A stretch of DNA of 64,000 nucleotides from Marinobacterium ramblicola (GCF_019084545.1 NZ_JAHREP010000004.1:124001-188000); one strand, 5' to 3'; shown: positions 28,638 through 37,644, counted from the first letter of the stretch. Notes: generated by a model not told the origin, from the sequence alone. Numbers and translations: made by a program.

Positions 28638-29395
28638 GCCATACGAAAAAGATGAAGAACGATGAGTATGAGGCGCTCAAACTGGATCTGCAGATCGAAC
28701 TGCTGAAGATGCAGAACTGGGTGCGCAGTAATGGCGAAAAGGTGTTGATCCTGTTCGAAGGGCGCGATGCCGCGGGCAAGGGCGGCACCATCAAGCGCTT
28801 CATGGAACACCTTAATCCTCGCAGCGCCCGCGTTATCGCGCTGGAGAAGCCGACCGAGCGCGAACGCGGGCAGTGGTATTATCAGCGCTACATCAAGCAC
28901 CTTCCGGCCGCTGGCGAGATCGTCCTGTTCGACCGATCCTGGTACAACCGCGCCGGTGTCGAACGGGTGATGGATTTCTGCTCACCGTCGGAGTATCTGG
29001 AGTTCATGCGCGAAACGCCGGAGCTGGAGAAGATGTTCGTGCGCAGCGGCATTCGGCTGTTCAAACTCTGGTTCGATGTCAGCCGCGATGAGCAGTTCCG
29101 TCGTTTCCAGGCGCGCCGCCAGGATCCGCTCAAACACTGGAAACTGTCGCCGATCGACCTGGCCTCGCTGGACAAGTGGGATGAATACACCGAAGCCAAG
29201 GAAGCGATGTTCATCCACACCGACACCGCAGATGCACCCTGGACCGTAATCCGCTCCGACGACAAGAAACGCGCCCGCATCAACGCCATGCGACATCTGC
29301 TCAGCAACCTGCCCTACCCGGAGCGTAACCAGGCGATATGCCTACAGCCCGAAGCGGAGATCGTGCTGCCGGCACGCAGTACGCTGGGCGACTAG
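28634..29395 (+). CDS. ppk2: Polyphosphate kinase 2
   Basis: A 253-residue PPK2 family enzyme that transfers phosphate between polyphosphate and nucleoside phosphates. Walker A is GRDAAGKGG at 43-51, Walker B ends at D100 in EIVLFDRSWYNRAG, and the lid region RFQARRQDPLKHWKLSPID follows. The single-domain length is normal. Whether it prefers GDP, ADP or AMP cannot be decided from motifs alone. It overlaps panE by 4 bases. Confidence 0.93.
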   Translation: MSHTKKMKNDEYEALKLDLQIELLKMQNWVRSNGEKVLILFEGRDAAGKGGTIKRFMEHLNPRSARVIALEKPTERERGQWYYQRYIKHLPAAGEIVLFDRSWYNRAGVERVMDFCSPSEYLEFMRETPELEKMFVRSGIRLFKLWFDVSRDEQFRRFQARRQDPLKHWKLSPIDLASLDKWDEYTEAKEAMFIHTDTADAPWTVIRSDDKKRARINAMRHLLSNLPYPERNQAICLQPEAEIVLPARSTLGD

Positions 29396-29529
29396 CCCCT
29401 GACACTGAGGGGAACCGGCCCGCTATTGTCCAGCCCCCCTCTATGCTATCCCGCCGCCGAGCACAATCTGCTACGCTCCGTCGGCTACACTTTCTAACAA
29501 TCGTCACAGTCGAAATTGGGGAGCATAAG

Positions 29530-30144
29530 ATGGGTAATCGCCTGACACGCCTATACACCCGCAAGGGTGACAAGGGCACCACGGGCCTGGCCAACGGTAA
29601 TCGGGTGGCCAAGACCCATCCCCGTATCGAAGCGCTTGGCGAGGTGGACGAACTCAACTCGCTGATCGGCCTGCTGCTGGCCGACCTCTCCGATGGCGAC
29701 GAGCTGCAACCGGCGCTGCTGAAGATTCAGAACGAATTGTTTGATCTGGGTGGGGAGTTGGCCGTCGCTGACTCCCACTACACGGTTATCAACGCCTCGG
29801 TAGTGGAGGAGCTTGAAGAGCAGCTCGACCTGCTCAATGAAACCCTTCCCCCACTGAAGGAGTTTATCCTGCCGGGCGGCTGCCGCCCGGCAGCCGAGGC
29901 ACACCTGGCGCGCAGCGTCTGCCGTCGAGCCGAACGCCGGCTGGTGGAACTGGCCGCAACCGAAACGGTCAACCCTTTGTCGGTCGCCTATTTGAACCGG
30001 CTGTCCGACCTGCTGTTTGTCTACGCCCGACTGCTGGCCCGGCGCAACAACGGCAGCGAAGTTCTTTGGCAGCCCAGGGGCAGTCACACCCAATCAACCA
30101 GCGAGAGTACCACGACCGATGAAGACCCTACTGCTGACCCTTAG
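29530..30144 (+). CDS. Cob(I)alamin adenosyltransferase, PduO type
   Basis: A 204-residue PduO-type adenosyltransferase that makes adenosylcobalamin from cob(I)alamin and ATP. Landmarks are the N-terminal TRLYTRKGDKGTTGL, EALGEVDELNSLIGL, FILPGG near residues 114-119, RAERRLVEL and NRLSDLLFVYARL. I start at MGNRLTR with GGGGAG upstream; a longer frame upstream lacks family sequence. The last 20 or so residues (Ser/Thr/Asp-rich) extend beyond the usual end and overlap the next gene by 26 bases. A BtuF-like cobalamin-binding protein gene is nearby at 32.1 kb. Confidence 0.93.
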   Translation: MGNRLTRLYTRKGDKGTTGLANGNRVAKTHPRIEALGEVDELNSLIGLLLADLSDGDELQPALLKIQNELFDLGGELAVADSHYTVINASVVEELEEQLDLLNETLPPLKEFILPGGCRPAAEAHLARSVCRRAERRLVELAATETVNPLSVAYLNRLSDLLFVYARLLARRNNGSEVLWQPRGSHTQSTSESTTTDEDPTADP

Positions 30145-30406
30145 TCTCCTGCTGGCGACCCTGACCAGCGTGCAGGCGCGGGCCAACTGCGCCATGGAGC
30201 AGACGTTGTGCGATGCACAGTGCAGCATCGAGCACTTCGGCGACAAAGCCGCCCGCCTGGGTTGCGAATCGCGCTGCGCCGCCGAGCGTGCCGCCTGCAG
30301 CACCAAGGCCGGCGCCGAAAAGGCGGTGGAGCTGGGCAAAAAGGCGCTCAGGGACACCAGCGCGTTCATCGAGGGTTTCACCGGCGACAAGGAGAAGCAG
30401 GAGTAA
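30119..30406 (+). CDS. Secreted small protein with six symmetrically spaced cysteines
   Basis: No family recognised. The 95-residue product has a clear signal peptide (1-20, ending SVQA). The mature part carries six cysteines at 24, 31, 35, 49, 53 and 60, giving spacings x6, x3, x13, x3, x6. That mirror symmetry suggests a helical hairpin stapled by disulfides, similar in logic to twin-CxnC folds. The rest is an Ala/Lys-rich amphipathic helix. The ATG at 30119 overlaps the adenosyltransferase end by 26 bases, so the genes are probably coupled. Periplasmic location is inferred from the signal peptide. Confidence 0.75.
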   Translation: MKTLLLTLSLLLATLTSVQARANCAMEQTLCDAQCSIEHFGDKAARLGCESRCAAERAACSTKAGAEKAVELGKKALRDTSAFIEGFTGDKEKQE

Positions 30407-30425
30407 CCAGTCAGGCCGTGTGGAA

Positions 30426-31973
30426 CTAACTGGTGCGGGCCTCGTGGCGCTGCACTTCAAGCGCGAGCCGCGTCTGCACCAAAAACTGGCTGAACACGCG
30501 AAATGCCGCATCGTCGACATGCTTGCCCAACTGCACCGTATCCGCGTAAAACAGGCCCAAGGAGCGACTCCCGACACGCAGAGGCGCAGCGATAAAACCG
30601 GTCGGCGCCACAGTGCGCATAAAGTCGGCCGGCAGACGCTCCGCCCACCCCTGTTCCGTACAGTCCGACACCAACAGGGTGCTCCCCTTCTCCACCAGAC
30701 GCACAAAGAGCTGCCCCTTGGGTTCGGCCGAATTGAGCTGCATCACCTTTTTCAGTGACGCCCCCTCCAGGCCACGCACTATGCGTGCGGAAAGCTTGCT
30801 GCGATCATCACTGAGCAGACAAAACGCCACCCTGTCCAGCGTGGAGCAGCGCTCAATCGCCTCAACCGCGATATCAACGATCGCCGAGGGTTTGGCACCG
30901 GCAGCCAGCATCTCGTTGATCTTCGACAGATAATCCAGCTGCAGCTGGTCCTGGGATGGCTGAACCGGCTGTGCCACCGGCGTGATCGGTCTCGGCTCGG
31001 CGGCCTGAAACTGCTCACTACGGGAGCTGATATAGAACGCCAGCTTGCGTGACAGCTCGTCCAGCTGGCTATTCCCGCTGCCCTGATAAGGGGGCGTCAG
31101 CGCTTTGGCCGGCAAGCCATACTCCACGCTGATATCGCACACCTGCCGGAACGAAGCGTTGATCGAGGCTTCAATCTCTTTATCGGTGAGTCCGGTGCAG
31201 CTGGCAAGCTGGCGCAGACGTTTGCCGTAATCCAGCTCTCTGCCGGTGTCGCGATAATAGATCAGCTCCAGCAGATCATGACACCCTGCCGCCAGCAGAT
31301 GGTTGAGTCGATGCGAGGGTTTGAGCAGCTCGGCGCTCATCGGATCCATCGCCTGCACCACGCTCTTCGGAAAGCCCCAGCTTTGCGACAGATCCTGGCC
31401 GATATCGCTGAAATGCCCGCCCAGTTCACTCAACTGTATCCCCTCCCACTGCTCCTGGCCCAAGGCGCGGAGCTTGAGCATCTTGCGGTATCGCTCCGGC
31501 AGGGTATAAGCCACGACAATCTCACCCAGACCATAGAGCAGTCCGCAGATATAGCTCTCCTCGATATCCATGGCCCCGGAGCGCATGGCGATCTCCCGCG
31601 CCATCGCCGCGTTCAGAAATGCACTGATCAGCAGGTTGTCCATCCCGGTGCCGGGCTCATCGATGGAGAACGCCTCGATCAGCTTCAGCGTCATCGACAG
31701 GTTCTGAATCGGCTCGAAACCGATCAAGACCACAGCGCGGGAAACAACACTGATCTCTCCGTGACCGCGATTGTAATGAGGCGTGTTGGCAATCTTGAGC
31801 AGCTTTGCCGACAGATTCGCATCCTTCATCACCGCCATGGCCAGCGCCATCGCATCACTCTCCCGCGATGAGCTGACCTGACGAATACGGTTTACGGTAG
31901 CACTGAAAATCGGCAGGTCACCCAGACGGTCGAGCTGAGCGTACACGGCGTTAAGCGTGGTCTGATACTTCAC
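30426..31973 (-). CDS. HDOD domain signalling protein with GAF-like C-terminus
   Basis: A 515-residue protein. The N-terminal HDOD domain spans about 10-220, with LGDLPIFSATVNRI, MKDANLSAKLLKIANTPHYN and AVVLIGFEPIQNLSMTL. HDOD proteins lack the metal-dependent phosphodiesterase residues of HD-GYP domains and act in signalling. A linker with Pro/Gln-rich sequence follows, then a GAF-like domain at about 340-500 (LSKINEMLAAGAKPSAIVDIAVEAIERC, GFIAAPLRVGSRSLGLFYAD). It probably integrates a small-molecule or redox signal, but partner and signal are unknown. It is transcribed alone, convergent with the six-cysteine protein. Confidence 0.88.
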   Translation of the reverse strand: MKYQTTLNAVYAQLDRLGDLPIFSATVNRIRQVSSSRESDAMALAMAVMKDANLSAKLLKIANTPHYNRGHGEISVVSRAVVLIGFEPIQNLSMTLKLIEAFSIDEPGTGMDNLLISAFLNAAMAREIAMRSGAMDIEESYICGLLYGLGEIVVAYTLPERYRKMLKLRALGQEQWEGIQLSELGGHFSDIGQDLSQSWGFPKSVVQAMDPMSAELLKPSHRLNHLLAAGCHDLLELIYYRDTGRELDYGKRLRQLASCTGLTDKEIEASINASFRQVCDISVEYGLPAKALTPPYQGSGNSQLDELSRKLAFYISSRSEQFQAAEPRPITPVAQPVQPSQDQLQLDYLSKINEMLAAGAKPSAIVDIAVEAIERCSTLDRVAFCLLSDDRSKLSARIVRGLEGASLKKVMQLNSAEPKGQLFVRLVEKGSTLLVSDCTEQGWAERLPADFMRTVAPTGFIAAPLRVGSRSLGLFYADTVQLGKHVDDAAFRVFSQFLVQTRLALEVQRHEARTS

Positions 31974-32103
31974 CCTTCGTAGCCACCTTCAAGCAGACAC
32001 GGATAGCGGACCCCGGCGTAGGCTGTAACCGGGCCAAAAGCGCTAATATAGTGGCGGAAAAGCGGAATGCAGTACAGCTGTTGCCGTCGATGACGACCAG
32101 GTT

Positions 32104-32976
32104 TCACCGGTGAGCAAGCCGACGCGCTGTGGCAACGGCGTCACACAGGGCCTCAAGCCCATCCAGAAACCTCGGTGTCGCCCGGTGGATCTGATCGGCA
32201 TTCAGGGTATACAGCGCGCCCCTGCCCACCGCCGGTATCGTCTGCCAGTTCAGCCAGCGATCCTGCCATCCATCCCCCACCTCGTCGGTGCTGACGATCA
32301 GCTCGGGCGCCGCCGATATCACCGCCTCGATACTGACCTGGGGAGCGGCTTCGGGACGACCGCCAAAGGGGTTGTACGCGCCGCAGAACTCGATCGCCTG
32401 CCCGATCAGCGCATCACCGCTGACCGTCAACAGAGGGTTATCCCAGAGCTGGTAAAACAGTACAGGTGCGCGAGCCGGTTCGGGCCTGAGCCCACGCAGA
32501 CGCACCTCGAACCGCTCGGCGGCCTGTTTAGCCTCAACCTCCATTCCGGTCAAACGGCCCAGCAAACGCAGGTTGACGGGAATCTGTTCGATTCGCTTGG
32601 TCGACAGGCGCACCACCTTGAGGCCGAAACCCTCCAGCCGTCTCAGTTCGGCCTCCGGATTACCCTCCAGCCAGGCCAGGATCAGATCCGGCTGCAGGCT
32701 CAGGATCACCTCGGCATTGAAGCGCTGATAGTCGCCCACCAACGGGATAGCTTGCGCCTGGTGAGGAAAATCGGAATAGCTGACCCGACCGACGATGCGC
32801 TCGCCGGCGCCGATGGCATAGAGGTTCTCGACCAGATCCGGTGCCAGCGTGACGATTCTGTGAGCCGGCTGATCCAGCTCGATGCGACGGTCGCCGCCAT
32901 CAACCAGTATTATCGACGCAGCAAAGGACAGGCTACTGGAGAGCAGCAACCAATAGAGCAACACCAACCTGTACAT
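32104..32976 (-). CDS. BtuF-like cobalamin-binding periplasmic protein
   Basis: A 290-residue type III periplasmic binding protein. The signal peptide is at 1-20 (MYRLVLLYWLLLSSSLSFAA). The mature start IILVDGGDRRIELDQPAHRIVTLAPDLVENLYAIGAG is the BtuF pattern, followed by DLILAWLEGN and a C-terminal domain with PELIVST. The family binds cobalamin or iron complexes for an ABC importer, but no BtuCD genes adjoin it. I start at 32976 because GGAGGGG lies just upstream and this gives a normal signal peptide. Cobalamin is the likely but not proven ligand. Confidence 0.83.
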   Translation of the reverse strand: MYRLVLLYWLLLSSSLSFAASIILVDGGDRRIELDQPAHRIVTLAPDLVENLYAIGAGERIVGRVSYSDFPHQAQAIPLVGDYQRFNAEVILSLQPDLILAWLEGNPEAELRRLEGFGLKVVRLSTKRIEQIPVNLRLLGRLTGMEVEAKQAAERFEVRLRGLRPEPARAPVLFYQLWDNPLLTVSGDALIGQAIEFCGAYNPFGGRPEAAPQVSIEAVISAAPELIVSTDEVGDGWQDRWLNWQTIPAVGRGALYTLNADQIHRATPRFLDGLEALCDAVATARRLAHR

Positions 32977-33080
32977 CACGCCCCTCCACTGCTGCACATC
33001 CATGCGCACACAGGATGCAGCTCCTGCCGCCGATAGAAAAGCGCAGTATATCACTGCGCTTCAGGGCCGGATCGGATGGA

Positions 33081-34064
33081 TCACTCCGCTATTCTGACCA
33101 GCGTACGGCCACGCACCTTGCCCTGCACGATTCGCTCGGCATACTCCGGCACCTGCTCAAGTGCTATCTCCTGCACCAGATCGCCGAGCAGCGAAGTGTC
33201 GAGCTCCTGCTGCAGCTTCTGCCAGGCCAGGGTGCGGCGCTCGGTGGGGCAGGAGACGGAATCCACCCCCTGCAAGCGTACGTTCCTGAGGATAAACGGC
33301 ATCACCGTGGTTGGCAGATCGGCGCTGCCGGCCAGGCCGCAGGCGGCAACCGCGCCTGCATACAGGGTTTCAGCCAACGCGCGCGCCAGCACCGTGCCAC
33401 CCACCGTATCGACCACACCGGCCCACCGCTGCTTCTCCAGCGGGCGACTGACCACGGCCATCTCGTCACGGGAACGGATCGCCTGTGCGCCCAGCTTGCG
33501 CAGGTAGGGCTCCTCCTCAACGCGACCGGTCCCCGCTACCACCTCGAACCCGCGACGCGACAGCAGGTTGACCGCGACACTACCAACACCGCCGGACGCC
33601 CCGGTGACCAGTACCGGCCCCTGTTCTGGCTTGACGCCGGCTTCCTCCAGCGCCAACACGCAGAGCATCGCCGTCAGTCCGGCGGTGCCTATGGCCATGG
33701 CGGTCTGCGGCGACATACCCTCCGGCAGCGGCACCAGCCAATCCGCCTGCATCCTCGCACGCGCCGCCATGCCTCCCCAGTGACGCTCGCCAACGCCCCA
33801 GCCGGTCACGACCACCTGCATACCGGGACTGAAACGCGGGTCCTCAGAGCTGATAACCTGACCTACGAGATCGATGCCGGGGATAGCCGGAAACTTGGCG
33901 ATGATCGGCCCCTTGCCGGTAACCGCCAGACCATCCTTGTAGTTAAGCGACGAGTAGCCGACCTCGATCAACACCTCACCTGCCGGCAACTCCGATTCAT
34001 CAAGCTGCTTGATTTCGGCTGTCGTTTTACCGTCGACCTGATCCAGCACCAGTGCCTTGAACAT
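33081..34064 (-). CDS. acuI: Acrylyl-CoA reductase-like MDR oxidoreductase (AcuI/YhdH)
   Basis: A 327-residue zinc-independent medium-chain reductase of the YhdH/AcuI group: MFKALVLDQVDGK start, SSLNYKDGLAVTGKGPI at 38-54, PGIDLVGQV, GWGVGERHWGGMA near 88-100 and the NADPH-binding TGASGGVGSVAV near 154-165. AcuI reduces toxic acryloyl-CoA to propionyl-CoA and, in marine bacteria, supports DMSP breakdown. No other DMSP gene is present, so the substrate is inferred. A divergent FCD regulator and two operator-like repeats upstream suggest regulated expression. Confidence 0.87.
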   Translation of the reverse strand: MFKALVLDQVDGKTTAEIKQLDESELPAGEVLIEVGYSSLNYKDGLAVTGKGPIIAKFPAIPGIDLVGQVISSEDPRFSPGMQVVVTGWGVGERHWGGMAARARMQADWLVPLPEGMSPQTAMAIGTAGLTAMLCVLALEEAGVKPEQGPVLVTGASGGVGSVAVNLLSRRGFEVVAGTGRVEEEPYLRKLGAQAIRSRDEMAVVSRPLEKQRWAGVVDTVGGTVLARALAETLYAGAVAACGLAGSADLPTTVMPFILRNVRLQGVDSVSCPTERRTLAWQKLQQELDTSLLGDLVQEIALEQVPEYAERIVQGKVRGRTLVRIAE

Positions 34065-34135
34065 CGTGCGCTCCTCTTTCTTTTGTTTTCACCTTAGACC
34101 ATTGCGTACAGAGAGCCCGTCTCAACAGCAAAAGT

Positions 34136-34205
34136 CTATTTGCCTTACAAATTAACAATAGAATGTTCCACGACCTTTTTATTTGTCAAGCAAATTAACA
34201 AATAG
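34136..34205. promoter_or_regulatory. Duplicated GntR-type operator between acuI and its divergent regulator
   Basis: Two copies of ATTTG-N5-CAAATTAACAA occur: 34138-34158 (followed by TAG) and 34181-34201 (followed by ATAG), 43 bp apart. Their cores, TTGCCTTACAA and TTGTCAAGCAA, each match the FadR/GntR operator pattern TNGTNNNACNA at all but one defined position. The second copy is also bounded by TATTTG and CAAATA. Position between the divergent genes supports control of acuI and autoregulation. Confidence 0.65.
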
Positions 34206-34278
34206 CAGCAAGTATGGAATACTTTCTAAAAATCGGGCCATAACCGGCCCTCCCCTGAGTGCACTGCGGAGCCGATAC

Positions 34279-35013
34279 GTGGAGTTCAACCCCGTCAACC
34301 AGCAAAACCTGCCGCGCCAGATCGCCGATCAGATACGCGCCGCCATCGCCGATGGCACGCTCAACGCCGATGACCGCCTGCCTACCGAAGAGGAGCTGGC
34401 CAAGCGTTTTCAGGTCTCCCGCCCCACCATACGCGAGGCGCTCAAACACCTGGCCGCGCAGAACCTGGTGCGTTCACGTCGCGGCCCCACCGGCGGGACC
34501 TTCATCAATCGCCCGGATATCAGCGAACTCGGAGAGGGGCTGTCCAGCGCAACACGCCTGCTGGCAGGACTCAACAGCCTGTCCCTGGAGGAGATCATCC
34601 AGTGCCGGCTGGAACTGGAGCAACTCTGCGCTACGCTGGCCGCGGAAAACCACAGCGCAGAGGATCTGCAGCGGCTGCAGGCAGCGCTCAACGCGCAGAA
34701 AGGTCTCTGCGACCAGCCTGAGCAGTTTTGCGTGGCGGATGTCGAGTTCCATCGCGCGCTCGTCGATGCCGCCGGGAACCGCTTGCTGAGCCTGCTGATG
34801 CATGCCGTTATCGAGGGGCTGCAACCGGTCAGCAATATGGTGGTATTCCGCTACCCGGAACGGGACCTGATCATCCACCAGCACCAGTCGCTGTACGACG
34901 CCGTCTCTGCCGGCGACGCCACTACCGCCCAAGCGTTGATCCGCGCCCAGGTCGATACGCTCTCAGCACAGCTGGAGCGCGCTCGGGACGAAAGTCGCGT
35001 CGCTGGGAGATAG
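34279..35013 (+). CDS. GntR family regulator, FadR/FCD subfamily
   Basis: A 244-residue regulator. An N-terminal winged helix spans about 10-78 (RLPTEEELAKRFQVSRPTIREAL), followed by an all-helical FCD ligand-binding domain at about 95-235. That domain has the metal-site residues of the subfamily: Asp and His in DVEFHRAL near residue 150 and a later His-rich turn IIHQHQSLYDAV. I place the start at the GTG at 34279, with GCGGAG upstream, because the ORF's extra 32 codons run through the operator region. It probably represses the divergent acuI-like gene, with an acyl-CoA or organic acid as effector. Confidence 0.88.
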   Translation: MEFNPVNQQNLPRQIADQIRAAIADGTLNADDRLPTEEELAKRFQVSRPTIREALKHLAAQNLVRSRRGPTGGTFINRPDISELGEGLSSATRLLAGLNSLSLEEIIQCRLELEQLCATLAAENHSAEDLQRLQAALNAQKGLCDQPEQFCVADVEFHRALVDAAGNRLLSLLMHAVIEGLQPVSNMVVFRYPERDLIIHQHQSLYDAVSAGDATTAQALIRAQVDTLSAQLERARDESRVAGR

Positions 35014-35076
35014 GCATGAAGGGCGGATTGTCATATTCTACCCACATGTGGAAAGTTGCTGTTTGAAGGAGATGTT

Positions 35077-35610
35077 GTGGAAGTGAGTAATGCCTGGACA
35101 CTGAGCCTTGTCGGCGTTGCCATCGGTCTGGTGATCGGTTACCTGCTGGGGCGCAGTAACAGCGGCCGCCAACAGGAGATGGCCAGCGAGCTGGATGCCG
35201 CGCGGGCGGAACTCAATAAATACAAGGATGAGGTCACCGAGCATTTTGAAACAACGGCGGAACTGGTCAACGGTTTGACCGAACAGTACCGCCGGGTTCA
35301 TCAACACCTGGCATCGGGCGCACAGACCCTGTGCACCAATGAGCAGCCGGGGGAAGCGTTGCAGGCGTCTCTGCAGCCGCGCCTGCACAAGCAGGATATC
35401 CCCACGGTGACCGACGCTGTGGATAACGCCGAGGCGGAGGAGCTACCGGAACCCCCACGCGACTATGCCCCCAAGCGGGACGACCAGGAGGGTACCCTGT
35501 CTGACCGCTACGGCCTCAAAGCCGCGCAGGAGGAGGATGAAGGGGAGCACCAGACGCCAACCCCCGACGTCCCGGCAAAAAAAAAGGCGGCGCGAGTCAC
35601 CTCGGGCTGA
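35077..35610 (+). CDS. zapG: YhcB/ZapG family inner-membrane protein (DUF1043)
   Basis: A 177-residue protein with an N-terminal membrane segment (about 5-24, LSLVGVAIGLVIGYLLGR), a coiled coil to about residue 75 and a disordered acidic then Lys-rich tail; this is the YhcB pattern. E. coli YhcB/ZapG links envelope growth and division. AAGGAG at 35066-35071 places the start at the GTG 35077. As in many relatives it lies close to a DegQ/DegS-type protease gene. A run of nine A occurs in the codons for the final lysines. Confidence 0.87.
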   Translation: MEVSNAWTLSLVGVAIGLVIGYLLGRSNSGRQQEMASELDAARAELNKYKDEVTEHFETTAELVNGLTEQYRRVHQHLASGAQTLCTNEQPGEALQASLQPRLHKQDIPTVTDAVDNAEAEELPEPPRDYAPKRDDQEGTLSDRYGLKAAQEEDEGEHQTPTPDVPAKKKAARVTSG

Positions 35611-35637
35611 ACTGCGAGTAAGCCTGCCGATATCGAT

Positions 35638-36411
35638 TCAGACCGGATTATCGATATCGGCAAAGCGATGTTCGATACCGAAGTGGCGCGCGACATGCGC
35701 GCCCAACGCCTGAATCCCGTAGCGTTCGGTGGCATGATGCCCCGCTGCGATGTAGTGAACACCCGCCTCACGTGCGAAATGCACCACCGGCTCCGAGATC
35801 TCGCCACTTAGAAAGGCATCCGCCCCCAGGGCCTTCGCCTGCTCGATCATACGATCGGCGGCACCCGTGCACCAGGCGATATGGCGTATCGGATGCTCAC
35901 CACCGCTGATCACCTGAGGCACCCGGCCCAGCGCGGCCGCCACCCGTTCGCTGAACGGCTGCAGCGCCATTGGCTGTGGCAGCACGCCGATATTCCCTAC
36001 GCTCAACGGATTGTCTGGCTCCAGCCCACCCTGCACGTCGATACCCAACAACTTTGCCAACCGGGCGTTGTTACCATACTCCGGGTGCGCATCCAGCGGC
36101 AGGTGGTAGGCAAGCAGGTTGATATCGGCGCACAGCAGAGTTTTGAGACGCCGCTGCTTGATCCCTGTGATCGCAGCCGCCTCCCCTTTCCAGAAGTACC
36201 CATGATGGACCAGCAGCAGGTCGGCCTGCCAGGCGACGGCCTCGTCCAGCAGCGCCTGACAGGCGGTAACGCCGGTCAGTATCCGCCGCACATGGGATCG
36301 ACCCTCAACCTGCAGCCCGTTCGGACAGTAGTCCTTGAAACGGCTCGCCTGCAGCAGCTGGTCACAATAATTCACGACGCGCCCAATCTCGACGCCTGTA
36401 TTATCTGTCAT
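35638..36411 (-). CDS. Nif3-like dinuclear metal-centre protein (YbgI family)
   Basis: A 257-residue NIF3 family protein. Metal-ligand motifs are visible: LLLVHHGYFW near residue 67, HLPLDAHPEYGNN near 103-115, and the C-terminal AAGHHATERYG near 221-231. The fold is a hexameric ring with two metals per subunit. It is often mis-annotated as GTP cyclohydrolase 1 type 2, and its reaction is unknown. It is divergent from the algW-like protease, an arrangement also seen in pseudomonads. Confidence 0.92.
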   Translation of the reverse strand: MTDNTGVEIGRVVNYCDQLLQASRFKDYCPNGLQVEGRSHVRRILTGVTACQALLDEAVAWQADLLLVHHGYFWKGEAAAITGIKQRRLKTLLCADINLLAYHLPLDAHPEYGNNARLAKLLGIDVQGGLEPDNPLSVGNIGVLPQPMALQPFSERVAAALGRVPQVISGGEHPIRHIAWCTGAADRMIEQAKALGADAFLSGEISEPVVHFAREAGVHYIAAGHHATERYGIQALGAHVARHFGIEHRFADIDNPV

Positions 36412-36488
36412 CAGTGTTTCCCATTACTCAACAACTATCCGTATAATTGGTGCTTTTGGTAGCGGTTCCGCTTTTGCACTACTGACCT

Positions 36489-37631
36489 ATGCGCATACTT
36501 TCATTTCTCGGTTGGCCCGTTATCGCGGGTATTCTCGCCGCGGCCCTGATTCTGCAGCTCTACCCTCAGCTGTTGCAGAACAGCCCCAGGGTCGAGATCC
36601 GTCAGGCCCGCAACACCGGCAACAGCATGCAGGGTCCGTTCAGCTACGCCGACGCGGTAGACCGTGCCGCACCGGCGGTGGTCAACATCTATACTCGCAC
36701 CCTGGTCGATAGTGAAGGCAATCCTATCGGTAACGACCCGCTCTATAAGCACTATTTCAACTCGGACACACCGCCGACACAAGAGCGGGTCCACTCCAGC
36801 CTGGGTTCTGGCGTCATCATCAACCCTCAGGGCTACGTCGTCACCAATAACCATGTTATCGCCGGCGCCGACTCAATCATCGTCGCCCTGCGTGACGGTC
36901 GCGAAGCGGTGGCCAAAACCGTGGGTACCGACCCGGAAACCGATATCGCGGTACTGAAGATCAACCTCAACGACCTGCCCGATATTACCCTGGCACCGAG
37001 CGAAGCCCTGCGTGTCGGCGACGTCGTGCTGGCGATCGGCAACCCCTTTGGCGTCGGCCAGACCGTGACCCAGGGCATCATCAGTGCCACCGACCGCAAC
37101 AGTCTGGGCCTGAACACCTACGAAGACTTCATTCAGACCGACGCGGCGATCAACCCTGGCAACTCGGGCGGCGCGCTGATCGATCCCAACGGCAACCTGG
37201 TCGGCATCAACACCGCCATTTTCAGCAAGTCGGGCGGCTCCGAAGGGATAGGTTTTGCCATCCCCGTGGACCTGGTCAAGCAGGTACTGGAGGACCTGAT
37301 CGAACAGGGTCGTGTCGTGCGCGGCTGGGTCGGCGTCGAAGCGCAACCATTGAATCCGCGCCTGGCGGAGTCCTTCGGCCTCGCCGCCGACCAGCACGGT
37401 CTGATCATCGCCGGTATCTACCGAGACAGCCCGGCCCATACAGCAGGCCTGCAGCCGGGCGACATCCTGCTGGCCCTGGACGATGTGCCGATCACCGACG
37501 ATGGACACACTACAATGAACACCATTGCCCGATTGAAACCGGGCGAAAAAGCGCGCTTCACAATTTTCCGAGACGGAGCGCAGCAGGACGTGGTGGTCAC
37601 CACCATCGAGCGCCCCACCAACGTCAACTGA
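36489..37631 (+). CDS. algW: AlgW/DegS-type periplasmic serine protease
   Basis: A 380-residue membrane-anchored trypsin-like protease with one PDZ domain. The anchor is at about 5-23, the catalytic triad is H122 (TNNHVI), D152 (TDIAVL) and S226 (GNSGGAL), and the PDZ domain spans about 280-370. In AlgW/DegS the PDZ senses misfolded outer-membrane porin tails and the protease makes the first cut in the anti-sigma factor MucA/RseA, releasing sigma-E. The single PDZ and the anchor distinguish it from DegP/DegQ. It converges on hisD with a shared terminator region. Confidence 0.93.
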   Translation: MRILSFLGWPVIAGILAAALILQLYPQLLQNSPRVEIRQARNTGNSMQGPFSYADAVDRAAPAVVNIYTRTLVDSEGNPIGNDPLYKHYFNSDTPPTQERVHSSLGSGVIINPQGYVVTNNHVIAGADSIIVALRDGREAVAKTVGTDPETDIAVLKINLNDLPDITLAPSEALRVGDVVLAIGNPFGVGQTVTQGIISATDRNSLGLNTYEDFIQTDAAINPGNSGGALIDPNGNLVGINTAIFSKSGGSEGIGFAIPVDLVKQVLEDLIEQGRVVRGWVGVEAQPLNPRLAESFGLAADQHGLIIAGIYRDSPAHTAGLQPGDILLALDDVPITDDGHTTMNTIARLKPGEKARFTIFRDGAQQDVVVTTIERPTNVN

Positions 37632-37644
37632 TGCGCTCATAAAA

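Noticed and set aside
32977-33080. Cobalamin riboswitch before the BtuF-like gene
   Set aside because: The gap to the preceding gene is about 100 bases and no B12-box-like sequence was seen.
35577-35585. Run of nine A near the end of the YhcB/ZapG gene as a programmed slippage site
   Set aside because: It encodes the Lys run of a basic tail close to the stop; no alternative frame product of note would result.
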